DNA of 64,000 nt from Caulobacter segnis (lineage in GTDB: Bacteria; Pseudomonadota; Alphaproteobacteria; Caulobacterales; Caulobacteraceae): contig NZ_CP082923.1 in assembly GCF_019931575.1 (NCBI RefSeq), positions 4,650,001-4,714,000 on the forward strand. The letters are read 5' to 3'. A model generated the notes under the pieces. That model was not told the origin of the DNA. It searched no databases and saw nothing but the letters and a program-made list of their open reading frames with translations. Each line of letters starts with the position of its first letter. Positions within the stretch are counted from its first letter, which is position 1. Made by a program: the position numbers and the translations under genes. This document shows, piece by piece, positions 26,287 through 34,755 of the stretch.

Positions 26287-26940
26287 ATGTCCGAGAACCC
26301 TGAAAAAGGCGAAACGGCCGCCGGGACCGAGAAATCGGCCGGCCAACGCGTGATCATCAAGAAATACGCCAACCGTCGCCTCTACAACACAGCCTCTTCC
26401 TCTTACGTCACCCTCGAACACCTCTCGGACATGGTGAAGGAGGGGGTAGACTTCGTGGTCTACGACGCCAAGACCAACGACGACATCACGCGCTCGGTGC
26501 TGACCCAGATCATCTTCGAGGAGGAGAACCGCGGCGGCGGCCAGAACCTGCTGCCGATCCAGTTCCTCCGTCAGCTGATCGGCTTCTACGGCAACTCGAT
26601 GCAGGCCTTCCTGCCGTCGTACCTGGAAATGTCGCTGGAGAGCTTCACCAAGCAGCAGGAGCGTCTGCGCGGCCAGCTGTCCAACCTGGCCCCCGGCAAG
26701 ATGCCGGGCATGGGCGTCTACGAAGAGCAGATCCGTCAGAACATGGCGCTGTTCGACCGGGCCATGAAGATGTTCTCGCCGTTCGCCTATGTGCGTCCGG
26801 AAGACGCCGCCGCCCCGCCCGCCGAGCCCGCGCCCTCCTCGGCGCCCGCCGCGCCTGCCGGAGACGACTCGCTGGCCGAACTCAAGCGCCAGATGGAGGC
26901 GATGCAGGAGCAGCTCGCCAAGTTGGCGAACAAGTCTTAA
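26287..26940 (+). CDS. phaR: Polyhydroxyalkanoate synthesis repressor PhaR
   Basis: A 217-residue regulator: QRVIIKKYANRRLYNTASSSYVTLEHLSDMVKEGVDFVVYDAKTNDDITRSVLTQIIFEEENRG is the PHB/PHA accumulation regulator DNA-binding domain, followed by the LLPIQFLRQLIGFYGNSMQAFLPSYLE domain. The C-terminus is Pro/Ala-rich with a final coiled coil (LAELKRQMEAMQEQLAKLANKS). PhaR senses PHB granules and represses phasin and other pha genes. ATG 26287 starts MSENPEKGE; the upstream M at 26248 has weaker context. Confidence 0.95.
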   Translation: MSENPEKGETAAGTEKSAGQRVIIKKYANRRLYNTASSSYVTLEHLSDMVKEGVDFVVYDAKTNDDITRSVLTQIIFEEENRGGGQNLLPIQFLRQLIGFYGNSMQAFLPSYLEMSLESFTKQQERLRGQLSNLAPGKMPGMGVYEEQIRQNMALFDRAMKMFSPFAYVRPEDAAAPPAEPAPSSAPAAPAGDDSLAELKRQMEAMQEQLAKLANKS

Positions 26941-27004
26941 CCCGCACTTTTTTAACCAAGTCGATCCAGGTCTTCTTAACCGTCCTGGCTCTACCGTCCC
27001 GCGT

Positions 27005-27334
27005 ATGAACGGCCCGATCGATCCCATTCGACGCCCTGGACCCACGCGTCGCGCCCTCCCGGCGCCGCGCGAGGACGAGCGCCATGAGAGCGAACAAGAG
27101 GCCGTCTTCGTCGCGGAGGAAGACGCCCCCCCACCGCGTCAGGAACGACCGCCGCGCGGCCAAGGCTTCGCCGCCTTCGCCGCTCACGTCATGGGTCAAT
27201 CCGGTCAGAAGCGCGGCCTGCGCGGTGGGCAGGAAGTGCTCGACACGGCCAGATCGACCTATCTCGGCACGGAATATTCCGGCCCGGCCGACCGCCGTCC
27301 CAAGGCGGGCCTGCTGAAGAAGACCAACATCTAG
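27005..27334 (+). CDS. Small hypothetical protein, phaR-linked
   Basis: A 109-residue basic and Pro-rich protein with a conserved-looking C-terminal block (GQGFAAFAAHVMGQSGQKRGLRGGQEVLDTARSTYLGTEYSG). The N-terminal third is low complexity (PRRP, EDERHESEQE). It follows phaR by 64 bases on the same strand and ends convergently with a four-base overlap of the next gene. No family is recognised, but similarly placed small genes are common after phaR in Caulobacter in my memory. Function unknown. Confidence 0.7.
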   Translation: MNGPIDPIRRPGPTRRALPAPREDERHESEQEAVFVAEEDAPPPRQERPPRGQGFAAFAAHVMGQSGQKRGLRGGQEVLDTARSTYLGTEYSGPADRRPKAGLLKKTNI

Positions 27335-27633
27335 CGTCCGAGGCGGGCCAGCTCGGCCTCCAGGACCGCTACCCGCGCCTCCAGCGCCGCGATGCGCTCG
27401 GCGTCGCTGGCGGGTGGCGGCCGCACCCCGGCCCGCGAAGCCGCCTCGGCCGGCGTCACGCCCAAAAGCTCGGCGAAAGCAGAGACTTCTCGCATCGACA
27501 GTTCGCGCTGATCCTTGAACGCCAGGGCCAGTTCCGTCTCGGTCATGCCGGCCGCGACGGCCAGGGTCGCGCGGTCCAGGCCCCGCTCGGCCAGGCGCGC
27601 GTCGTACCACGCCGTATCGAAGAACAGGGCCAT
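27331..27633 (-). CDS. Helix-turn-helix-like small protein with coiled-coil tail
   Basis: A 100-residue protein. Residues about 15-65 (RGLDRATLAVAAGMTETELALAFKDQRELSMREVSAFAELLGVTPAEAASRAG) read like an XRE-type helix-turn-helix, and the tail (ERIAALEARVAVLEAELARLG) is a short heptad coiled coil. It may be a small DNA-binding protein acting as a dimer or oligomer. ATG at 27633; it overlaps the hypothetical gene by 4 bases at the 3' ends. Targets unknown. Confidence 0.72.
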   Translation of the reverse strand: MALFFDTAWYDARLAERGLDRATLAVAAGMTETELALAFKDQRELSMREVSAFAELLGVTPAEAASRAGVRPPPASDAERIAALEARVAVLEAELARLGR

Positions 27634-27701
27634 CAGCGGATCTCGGCGGCTTGGCGCCAGTCTTGCTTAATCGTGGGTGAACTCACCGCCGCGAGCCCTT
27701 C

Positions 27702-27770
27702 ATGCTGTCCGTCGCCATTCGCATCTTCGACGTCGCCGTCGTGGCCCTGATCTTCACGGCGCTGACCTAG
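27702..27770 (+). CDS. Possible 22-residue membrane microprotein
   Basis: A short ORF from ATG 27702 to TAG 27768-27770 encodes a peptide with one hydrophobic helix (SVAIRIFDVAVVALIF). The ribosome site is weak (GCGAG), and nothing else supports translation. It lies in the gap between the HTH-like gene and the thiolase on the opposite strand. It could be a chance ORF. Confidence 0.3.
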   Translation: MLSVAIRIFDVAVVALIFTALT

Positions 27771-27782
27771 GCGCGCCAGCGC

Positions 27783-29099
27783 CTACGCGCTTTCCAGCAG
27801 CATCATCGTGCCCTGGCCGCCGTCGGCGCAGATGCTGACGATGGCGCGCTCGCCCTTCGGACGGGCGGCCAGCTCCTTCACCGCCTGACTGAGGATGCGT
27901 GCGCCGGTGGCCCCGAACGGGTGGCCCAGCGCCAGGCTGCCGCCGTACGGGTTCATGCGGTCGCGCGGGAATTCACCCAGGGACGCGCCGACGCCCGCCT
28001 TCTCGGCCAGGAACTTGGCGCTCTCCCAGGCGGCGATGTGCGACAGCACCTGGGCGGCGAAGGCCTCGTGGATCTCCCAGAGCCCGACGTCGGCGTAGGT
28101 CATGCCGTTGCGCGCCAGCATGCGCGGCACCCCGTAGGCCGGGGCCATCAGCAGGCCCTCGTGGCGCAGGTCGATCGAGGTGACCTCGTGGTCGACGATC
28201 CGCACCTTCGGCGTCTCGCCCGGGAGGCGGCCCATGCCGGCCTGGGATCCGACCCAGATCGCCGCCGCCCCGTCGGTCAGGGGCGAAGAATTGCCGGCCG
28301 TCAGCGTGCCCTTGCCGCTGGTCTTGTCGAAGGCCGGCCCCAGCTTGGCCAGCTTCTCCAGCGAGGTGTCCTTGCGTGGAATGGTGTCACGCTTGGCGCC
28401 GCCGATCGGGATCACCAGATCGTCGAAGAAACCGCTCTCCCAGCCCTTCACCGCGCCCTGGTGGCTGGCCAGGGCGATGGCGTCCTGGTCGGCGCGCGAC
28501 AGGTTCCATTCCTTGGCCGTGATCTCGGTGTGCTCGCCCATGGAGAGGCCGGTCGTGCGGTTGGCCACCTTGGGAATGAACAGCCTGACGTCCTTCAGGT
28601 TCAGCGCGCCCAGGGCCTGGAGGCGCTGCTGGCCGGTCCGCGCGCCCTGGAACTTGCGGATCCAGTCCGACAGGGCGACCGACAAGCCGATCTGCACCCG
28701 GCTCATGCTCTCGACGCCGCCAACCAGGGCCAGGTCGCGGCCACGCCCGTCGATCATGCCCGCCGCCTCGATCGCGCCGATCATGCTGGTCGAACAGGCC
28801 ATCACCGTCGAGAAGGCTGGAATGGTCGGGTCGCCGCTGGCGTCCAGCAGCACCTCGCGGGCGATGTTGCTCCAGGTCAGGTTCGGGATCACCGTGCCCC
28901 AGACCGCGAAGTCGGGCCGCGCGCCCCCACCCTTCCCATCTGGCGCCAGCATGGCCTTCACGACCGGGACCGAAAGCTCGATCGCGTCATAGGAGGCCAG
29001 CGGTCCGTCGACCTTGGCGAACGGCGTGCGCACGCCCGAAGCGATCCAGACATCGGACTTGCCCGAGGCCTTCGAGGCGGACGATTTGGCGGCGGGCAT
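27783..29099 (-). CDS. Thiolase (acetyl-CoA acyltransferase), FadI-like
   Basis: A 438-residue thiolase. It has VMACSTSMIGAIEAAGMIDG with the nucleophilic Cys, MSRVQIGLS and ISMGEHTEITA-like segments, HEAFAAQVLSH, GGSLALGHPFGATGAR with the catalytic His, and SICADGGQGTMMLLE with the second Cys. Length and the extra N-terminal segment (AKSSASKASGKSDVWIASGVRTPFAK) fit degradative thiolases of fatty-acid beta-oxidation rather than PhbA. ATG 29099 is chosen on the domain start. It is divergent from hemF. Confidence 0.93.
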   Translation of the reverse strand: MPAAKSSASKASGKSDVWIASGVRTPFAKVDGPLASYDAIELSVPVVKAMLAPDGKGGGARPDFAVWGTVIPNLTWSNIAREVLLDASGDPTIPAFSTVMACSTSMIGAIEAAGMIDGRGRDLALVGGVESMSRVQIGLSVALSDWIRKFQGARTGQQRLQALGALNLKDVRLFIPKVANRTTGLSMGEHTEITAKEWNLSRADQDAIALASHQGAVKGWESGFFDDLVIPIGGAKRDTIPRKDTSLEKLAKLGPAFDKTSGKGTLTAGNSSPLTDGAAAIWVGSQAGMGRLPGETPKVRIVDHEVTSIDLRHEGLLMAPAYGVPRMLARNGMTYADVGLWEIHEAFAAQVLSHIAAWESAKFLAEKAGVGASLGEFPRDRMNPYGGSLALGHPFGATGARILSQAVKELAARPKGERAIVSICADGGQGTMMLLESA

Positions 29100-29212
29100 G
29101 GCGAACACTCCGGAGCGGCGGAACCTCGGCCTATATGGGAGCGGCGATCGCTTCTTGTCGAATGTCGTCACACCTATTTGCATGCGGGCGCGTGGAGGCT
29201 TAATCGGCGGGC

Positions 29213-30085
29213 ATGAGCACCGATCAAGACCTCGACACCAGGAAGGCGCGCGCCACGGCGTGGTTCGAAAGCCTGCGCGACCAGATCTGCGCCGCATTCG
29301 AGCGCCTGGAGGACGAGGCCCCGGCCGATCTCTATCCCGGCGAGGCGGGGCGCTTCGAGAAGAAGCCGTGGGACCGTCCGGCCGGCGGCGGCGGCGTCAT
29401 GGGCATGATGCACGGCCGCCTGTTCGAGAAGGTCGGCGTCCATGTCTCGACGGTGCACGGCGCCTTCACCCCCGAGATGGCCAAGAACATGCCCGGCGCG
29501 GTCGAGGACCCCCGCTTCTTCGCCACGGGGATCAGCCTGATCGCCCACATGGTCAGCCCGCGCGTGCCGGCCGTGCACATGAACACCCGCTTCATCGCCA
29601 CCACCAAGAGCTGGTTCGGCGGCGGCGGCGACCTGACGCCCCTGCTCGGCTACCAGCGCAGCCAAGACTTCCCGGACGCCATCGACTTCCACGCCGCCTA
29701 TCAGCGGGCCTGCGACAAGTACGATCCGACCTGGCACGCCAAGTACAAGGCCTGGTGCGACGAGTACTTCTTCCTGCCCCACCGCAACGAGCCGCGCGGC
29801 GTCGGCGGCATCTTCTACGACCATCACGACAGCGGCGACTGGGATCGCGACTTCGCCTTCACCCAGGATGTCGGCCGGGCGTTCCTGGGGATCTATCCGG
29901 ATCTGGTCCGCCGCCGGATGGGCGAGACCTGGACGGCCGACGAGCGCGAGCAGCAGTTGGTCCAGCGCGGCCGTTATGTGGAGTTCAACCTGCTCTACGA
30001 CCGCGGCACCATGTTCGGCCTGAAGACCGGCGGCAACGTCGAGTCGATCCTCAGCTCGATGCCGCCGACGGTGAAGTGGCCGTAG
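29213..30085 (+). CDS. hemF: Coproporphyrinogen III oxidase, oxygen-dependent
   Basis: A 290-residue enzyme converting coproporphyrinogen III to protoporphyrinogen IX using O2 in haem synthesis. HemF signatures are present: WDRPAGGGGVMGMMHGRLFEKVGVHVSTVHG, RVPAVHMNTRFIATTKSWFGGGGDLTP, DEYFFLPHRNEPRGVGGIFYDHHDSGDW, and YVEFNLLYDRGTMFGLKTGGNVESILSSMPP. The ATG at 29213 is in good context. An oxygen-independent HemN is not in the window. It ends 9 bases before the convergent cytochrome-like gene. Confidence 0.97.
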   Translation: MSTDQDLDTRKARATAWFESLRDQICAAFERLEDEAPADLYPGEAGRFEKKPWDRPAGGGGVMGMMHGRLFEKVGVHVSTVHGAFTPEMAKNMPGAVEDPRFFATGISLIAHMVSPRVPAVHMNTRFIATTKSWFGGGGDLTPLLGYQRSQDFPDAIDFHAAYQRACDKYDPTWHAKYKAWCDEYFFLPHRNEPRGVGGIFYDHHDSGDWDRDFAFTQDVGRAFLGIYPDLVRRRMGETWTADEREQQLVQRGRYVEFNLLYDRGTMFGLKTGGNVESILSSMPPTVKWP

Positions 30086-30094
30086 GCGCCGAGC

Positions 30095-30751
30095 CTAGGC
30101 CTTCGGACATTTTGCGCCGGTGTCGATCCACGCCTTGATCAGCTCACCGAACTGAACCTGCGTGCCGGGAGCCGGGACGCGACCGGCGCCGGGGTTCCAG
30201 GCCCAGCCGACCAGGTGGTCCTGGGCCATGTGGTGGTGCAACTCGGCCAGCGACTTGCCGCCGTTGGTCGCCGGGTTCTTGATCTGGCCGCAGATCGCGC
30301 CCAGCGACTTGCCCTGCCAGGCCATCTCGGCTGGGGCGAGGGCCCATTTGGGATCGCCGGGGATGCTCTTGATGTCCTGGCCCCAGGTCGGGACGTTGCC
30401 CCCCGTGTGGCACGAGAAGCAGGGCATGCCGGCCGGGCCATGGCCGCTGTCGCCGGCGACCATCGGCGGATTGTGCGGATGCAGGTCGTCGCCCTGGGTC
30501 GGCGCGCGCTGGACCGGGTGGCAGTTCAGGCAGCGCGGGCTCTGGATCACCTTGCCGGCCTCGGTGAACAGGGCGACCGAGCGCGCGGCCGGATCCTGGA
30601 TCGACTGAAAGCTGGCGGCGGTCTTCAATGCGACCGGCGAGGCGGGCCGGGTCTCGGGAGCGGCCTGGACGCTGGCGACAACGGCGCCGCCGGCGGCCAG
30701 GGCCCCGGCCAGGATCACGCCCGTCACGACACGATGGGGGGCGACACGCAT
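30095..30751 (-). CDS. Exported diheme cytochrome-like protein (isoquinoline 1-oxidoreductase subunit type)
   Basis: A 218-residue exported protein with a signal peptide (TGVILAGALAAGGAVVASVQA). It has two CxxCH haem motifs, RCLNCHP and PCFSCHT. Additional conserved blocks are THGDDLHPHNPP, KWALAPAEMAWQGKSLGAICGQIKNP and LAELHHHMAQDHLVGWAWNPGAGR. These match proteins that databases label isoquinoline 1-oxidoreductase subunit, a name I do not take as proof of substrate. ATG 30751 has a strong GGAGG site. No molybdopterin partner gene is adjacent. Confidence 0.85.
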   Translation of the reverse strand: MRVAPHRVVTGVILAGALAAGGAVVASVQAAPETRPASPVALKTAASFQSIQDPAARSVALFTEAGKVIQSPRCLNCHPVQRAPTQGDDLHPHNPPMVAGDSGHGPAGMPCFSCHTGGNVPTWGQDIKSIPGDPKWALAPAEMAWQGKSLGAICGQIKNPATNGGKSLAELHHHMAQDHLVGWAWNPGAGRVPAPGTQVQFGELIKAWIDTGAKCPKA

Positions 30752-30791
30752 GAGCGTTCCTCCGGAAGGGTCCGGACAGAAACGCTCCCGC

Positions 30792-31508
30792 TTAGCCCCG
30801 GGTTTCCTTGCCCGTTTCCTGGGCCAGGAACCGGCCGATCCACTCGGCCATCCGCTCGCGGTCATTCTCGGCGCCCAGGCTGGCGATGGCGGCGTCGGCC
30901 TGCTCGTCGGTGAAGCGGGTTCCACGCCGCGCCTCGATCAGGGCCGTGGCGTAGGCAGGCGTGAATTCCGGGTGGAACTGCATCGAGATCGCCCTGGCGT
31001 CGTCATAGGCCAGGACGCCGTAGGGGGTGAAGGCGCTGCCGGCCAGAACGCGCGTCCCGGGCGGCAGCGCGACCACCTGGTCCTGGTGCGATCCCGGCAC
31101 GGCGACGTGGCGCGCGCTGTCCATCCAGGGCTCGCGCTCGGCGACCTCATAGGCCTGCAGGCCCACGCCCCAGCCCTTGTCGGACTTGATGACCTTGCCG
31201 CCGAACGCCTCGGCCATGATCTGGTGGCCGAAGCAGACGCCGACCAGCGGCGTCTCGCCCTTGGCCTCGCGCAGGAACGCCTTCAGCGGCTCGATCCAGG
31301 GCAGCGGGTCATAGACCCCGGCCGCCGAGCCCGTGATGACATAGGCGTCGTTCTCCGCCGGATCGGCGGGCAGCTCGCCCTTCTGGACGTCATAGACGCG
31401 ATAGCTGTGTTCTGGCCCCAGCAACGCCTCGAACATCGCCGAATAGCTGCCGTGCGTCTCCGCGAGGTCGCCCGGCGGATTGCCGGTCTCGAGCAGGCCG
31501 ATCTTCAA
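30792..31508 (-). CDS. Class I glutamine amidotransferase-like protein
   Basis: A 238-residue protein with the class I triad: nucleophilic Cys in VGVCFGHQIMAEAFGG and His/Glu in MQFHPEF. The start is a TTG at 31508, preceded by GGAGGCG; the next residues are KIGLLETG. Its neighbour upstream on the strand is the CCA-adding enzyme, with 26 bases between them. The family includes GMP-synthase-like and gamma-Glu hydrolase-like enzymes; substrate unknown. It is not fused to a synthase domain. Confidence 0.88.
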   Translation of the reverse strand: MKIGLLETGNPPGDLAETHGSYSAMFEALLGPEHSYRVYDVQKGELPADPAENDAYVITGSAAGVYDPLPWIEPLKAFLREAKGETPLVGVCFGHQIMAEAFGGKVIKSDKGWGVGLQAYEVAEREPWMDSARHVAVPGSHQDQVVALPPGTRVLAGSAFTPYGVLAYDDARAISMQFHPEFTPAYATALIEARRGTRFTDEQADAAIASLGAENDRERMAEWIGRFLAQETGKETRG

Positions 31509-31534
31509 GACACGCCTCCGACTGAACTCTGGTC

Positions 31535-32788
31535 CTAGTAGACCATCCCTTGCGCGACGGCCTTCAGACGTTCGATAGCGCTGAACTTGTCCTCGATGAA
31601 GTCCTGGTCGATCCACCAGGTCTCGATCTCGCGCCTGACCTCGCCGACCAGAGGCCCCTTGGGCACGCCGGCCTTGATGATCTCCTCGCCCGACAGCGGG
31701 AAGGCGGGCGGCGTCCAGGTCTCGGCCAGGGCCAGCAAGCCCCGCCATTGCGGCGCGGCGGACTCGCGGCCCGAGCCGGCCCAGGCCAGCTTGATCCGGT
31801 CGCAGAACGCGCGCTGGCCCAGGCCATAGACGGCGCGGCGGGTCTCGCGCGGACTCATCCACGACACGATGCGCGGCCCCTCGCCCGCCGCGTCGACGAG
31901 GCGATCGCGGACGGTGTTGGGCAGGCGCAGGCGCTCGGCCAGTCGCGCGGCGGCCTCGGCGTCGTCCGGGATCAGGGCGGCCAGGCGCAGGACCGGATCG
32001 TTCTCGAACAACTGCTCGGTCTCGATCGCGACCAGCGCCTCGAAGCGGGCGAGGGACTCCACCGACGGCAGGATCGTGGACAATACCCCCGTGGCGGCCA
32101 TCAACCGGAAGGCCGGGCGCGGATCTTCCGCGGCCAGCATCTTCATCAGTTCCTTCTGGAGACGCTCGGCCGTCCCGCCCAGCAGCATGTCCTTCAGCGC
32201 CTTGCAGGCGGCCAGGGCCTCCTGGTCGGCCTCACCCTTGCCGTACCAGGCCTGGAAACGGAAGAAGCGCAGGATCCGCAGATAATCCTCGCGAATGCGG
32301 GTCATCGGGTCGCCGACGAACACCACCTTGCCGTCGCGGGCGTCGTTCACGCCTTCGCCCGTCGGATCATGGAGACGGCCCTCGGCGTCCACGTAGAGGG
32401 CGTTGAAGCGGAAGTCGCGGCGCTGGGCGTCCTCGCTCCAGTCCTGGGTGAAGGCCACCACCGCCCGGCGGCCATCGGTCGCCACGTCCTTGCGCAGGGT
32501 GGTGATTTCATAGGGCCGGCCAGCCGACAGGGCCGTGATCGTGCCGTGGTCGATGCCGGTCGGAATGGCGCGCAGGCCCGCCTGCTCCAGGGCCTCGATG
32601 ACCACGTCCGGCGTCAGGATCGTGGCGATGTCGATGTCGTCGACCGGCTTGCCCATCAGGGTGTTGCGCACGCAGCCGCCCACGAAGCGGGCGCAGCCGG
32701 GACCGCCGCGCGCCTCGAGCGCCGCGATCACCGCCTTGGTCTTCGGAAGCGTCATCCACGGCGCGGGGCCGATCGTCTCGCTGCTCAA
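31535..32788 (-). CDS. cca: CCA tRNA nucleotidyltransferase / poly(A) polymerase family
   Basis: A 417-residue nucleotidyltransferase: FVGGCVRNTLMGKPVDDIDIAT (GG/R and the DxD metal site), TALSAGRPYEITTLRKDV, RRDFRFNALYVDAEGRLHDPTGEGVNDARDG and TRIREDYLRILRFFRFQAWYG. It adds or repairs the 3' CCA of tRNA; close relatives are poly(A) polymerases, which this family cannot be split from by eye. ATG at 32788. It is downstream of the NUDIX gene on the minus strand, with 51 bases between. Confidence 0.92.
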   Translation of the reverse strand: MSSETIGPAPWMTLPKTKAVIAALEARGGPGCARFVGGCVRNTLMGKPVDDIDIATILTPDVVIEALEQAGLRAIPTGIDHGTITALSAGRPYEITTLRKDVATDGRRAVVAFTQDWSEDAQRRDFRFNALYVDAEGRLHDPTGEGVNDARDGKVVFVGDPMTRIREDYLRILRFFRFQAWYGKGEADQEALAACKALKDMLLGGTAERLQKELMKMLAAEDPRPAFRLMAATGVLSTILPSVESLARFEALVAIETEQLFENDPVLRLAALIPDDAEAAARLAERLRLPNTVRDRLVDAAGEGPRIVSWMSPRETRRAVYGLGQRAFCDRIKLAWAGSGRESAAPQWRGLLALAETWTPPAFPLSGEEIIKAGVPKGPLVGEVRREIETWWIDQDFIEDKFSAIERLKAVAQGMVY

Positions 32789-32839
32789 CGCCTGCTCCCA
32801 CTCACGCGTCCGAGCCCGGGACGCGTCGACATAGTTAGG

Positions 32840-33529
32840 CTAGGAGGCGTCGCCTCCGCCAGACGGCAAATGGGGCGGGTGGCCGCTCTCGTCATAGAGC
32901 GCCTCGTACAGCGATCGCAGCATGCCCGCCGTCGCCCCCCAGATGAAGCGGTCGTTCCACGGCATGGCGTAGAAGTTGCGACGCTCGCCGCTCGGCGTCT
33001 CGCGATGCTGGCGCTGGTGGTTGACCGGATCCATCAGGAAGTCGAACGGCGTCTCGAAGACGTCGGCCACCTCTTCCGGGCTGGGAACGAAGGTCGCCTT
33101 GGGATCGATGAAGCCGACCACCGGCATGACGTGGAAGCCGGTCACGGTCTGGTAGCCGTGCAGCAGCCCCGCCACGGTCACGAGGGCCGGGTCCAGCGCC
33201 ACCTCCTCCTGGGCCTCGCGCAGGGCCGTCTCCCAGGGCAGCTCGCCCGGATCGCAGCGGCCACCGGGAAAGGCGATCTGGCCGGTGTGGCTGCGCAGGG
33301 TGTCGGACCGGCGAGTCAGCAGCACGGTCAGGCCGTCGGCGTGCTCGACCAGGCCCACCAGCACCGCGGCGGGACGAAGGGCGTGCGGATTGTCGACCTT
33401 GAGGCCGGGATTGAGATCGAAGTCCGACTTCCTGGGGTTGGCCAGGCTGGGATCGTAGTCCGAGATCGGCTCCAGGCGGCTCATGATCCAGGCGCGGCGC
33501 TCGTCGCCCTGCAAGTCCTTGGACGTCAT
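32840..33529 (-). CDS. CoA pyrophosphatase-like NUDIX hydrolase
   Basis: A 229-residue NUDIX protein with the box GGRCDPGELPWETALREAQEEVAL (Gx5Ex7REUxEExGU form) and, before it, the UPF0035-type LLTRRSDTLRSHTGQIAFPGG that marks CoA-diphosphatase relatives. It likely hydrolyses CoA or related dinucleotides. The C-terminus has NDRFIWGATAGMLRSL. The start at 33529 overlaps the DUF1285 stop by ATGA, so the two are coupled. Confidence 0.9.
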   Translation of the reverse strand: MTSKDLQGDERRAWIMSRLEPISDYDPSLANPRKSDFDLNPGLKVDNPHALRPAAVLVGLVEHADGLTVLLTRRSDTLRSHTGQIAFPGGRCDPGELPWETALREAQEEVALDPALVTVAGLLHGYQTVTGFHVMPVVGFIDPKATFVPSPEEVADVFETPFDFLMDPVNHQRQHRETPSGERRNFYAMPWNDRFIWGATAGMLRSLYEALYDESGHPPHLPSGGGDAS

Positions 33530-34107
33530 GCCGGAAGCGCTCCGGGCGGAGCGATCGGGAAGAAGGCGCCGTTCGATCTGACGCCCCAGGTGTCGCCGTC
33601 CAGACTGGCCATCTCGGCCAGCTCGTAGAACACCGGCCGGGCGATCAGCGCCTCCAGGCCCCGGCGCACATGGACATAGGGACGCGGCTCGCCCGTGTCG
33701 GGATCGATCTCGACGCGGATCCGGTTCTCCGGCCCAGCCTCGACCGTGTCGCCGACGTTGGTCAGGAAGACGAGCGTGTCACCCACCCGATCAACGCGCG
33801 TGGCGATGAACGGCGCGTCCTCGACGGTGATGCGCATCTTCTCGACCGGCGTGACCAGGTGATAACCGTCCGGATCGAGGCGCAGCACGGTCGAGAACAG
33901 CCGCACCAGCGCCTCGCGACCAATCGGCGTGCCCTCGTGGAACCAGACGCCGTCCTTGCGGATGCGGATGTCGATCTCGCCGCAGTGGGCGGGATGCCAC
34001 AGGTGCACCGGCGGCAGGCCGCGCGCGCCGGCCGCCCCCGCCTGCGCCCTTTGGGCGGCCTGGGCGACGCCTTCCAAGCCGGAAGTGGTGGGCGTGTCGG
34101 TCATCAC
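33526..34107 (-). CDS. DUF1285 family protein
   Basis: A 193-residue protein matching DUF1285: LPPVHLWHPAHCGEIDIRIRKDGVWFHEGTPIGREALVRLFSTVLRLDPDGYHLVTPVEKMRITVEDAPF, VTVVDT-like segments, and RVEIDPDTGEPRPYVHVRRGLEALIARPVFYELAE. Structures of the family show a plain alpha/beta protein, and its function is unknown. It is upstream of the NUDIX gene with a four-base overlap. A second in-frame Met directly after the first makes the exact start uncertain by one codon. Confidence 0.9.
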   Translation of the reverse strand: MMTDTPTTSGLEGVAQAAQRAQAGAAGARGLPPVHLWHPAHCGEIDIRIRKDGVWFHEGTPIGREALVRLFSTVLRLDPDGYHLVTPVEKMRITVEDAPFIATRVDRVGDTLVFLTNVGDTVEAGPENRIRVEIDPDTGEPRPYVHVRRGLEALIARPVFYELAEMASLDGDTWGVRSNGAFFPIAPPGALPA

Positions 34108-34136
34108 CGATCAGTTAGGCCGTAAGGCCCGCCGGC

Positions 34137-34691
34137 TCAAGCGATCGTGGCGCCAGGTTTCGCGCCCGGCGCGATCGCGACCGGGCCGGAGAGCCCCTCG
34201 TCGCCGCCCCGCCGCAGCGGCAGCAGCAGCACGCGGCGCTGGTCCACGGGCCCCGGCATGACGACGCCGGCGGTGTGGTCAGCGCCGAAGCCGACGCGGC
34301 CGAAATACGGACCGTCGCCGACCAGCAGCACCGCGCGCCAGCCGGCGGCGCGGGCAGCCTCGACGGCGCTTTCGACCAGGGCCTGGCCGAGGCCCGCGCT
34401 GCGTTCGTCCGGATCGACCGCCAGGGGACCGAGGAAGGCGACCGGCTTGCCGCCGATTGTCACCGGCCACATGCGGCAGCAGCCGACCGGCTTGCCGTCG
34501 CGCAGGGCCACGAACGAGCAGTCGGCCAACAGGGCGTTGCCCTCGCGCAGGCGCTCGGACGACTTGGCGAAGCGGCCGGGCCCGAAGACCCGGTCGATGA
34601 GGTGGGTGACGGCCGCTTCCATCGCCGAGGTCTCGTGGACCAGGGGCGGATAGGCGGGCTCGGAAGAAAGGGACTTCTGGACGGAGGTCAT
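34137..34691 (-). CDS. GNAT-family N-acetyltransferase with upstream leader ORF
   Basis: A 184-residue YhbS-like GNAT protein. The acetyl-CoA-binding strand/loop is AFLGPLAVDPDERSAGLGQALVESAVEAARAAGWRAVLLVGDGPYFGRVGFG. The N-terminal SKSLSSEPAYPP segment is variable. The substrate cannot be read. It is preceded by a short Arg-rich ORF with a strong ribosome site and a GC-rich stem-loop (34715-34734), an attenuator-like arrangement. The leader ends 65 bases before this gene's ATG (34691). It is downstream of nothing; DUF1285 follows it after 29 bases. Confidence 0.88.
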   Translation of the reverse strand: MTSVQKSLSSEPAYPPLVHETSAMEAAVTHLIDRVFGPGRFAKSSERLREGNALLADCSFVALRDGKPVGCCRMWPVTIGGKPVAFLGPLAVDPDERSAGLGQALVESAVEAARAAGWRAVLLVGDGPYFGRVGFGADHTAGVVMPGPVDQRRVLLLPLRRGGDEGLSGPVAIAPGAKPGATIA

Positions 34692-34714
34692 CGGCCTTCG
34701 GGAAATGCGAAAGG

Positions 34715-34734
34715 GCGTCGGGGGCTCCCGACGC
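34715..34734 (-). terminator. Attenuator-like hairpin before the GNAT gene
   Basis: An 8-bp GC-rich stem (34715-34722 with 34727-34734) and 4-base loop, read on the minus strand, lies between the leader ORF and the GNAT start. A short T-run (CCTTTCG) follows. It resembles a weak terminator or attenuator, not a strong one. Confidence 0.45.
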
Positions 34735-34755
34735 GAAGGCGCGACCGGGAGGGCT

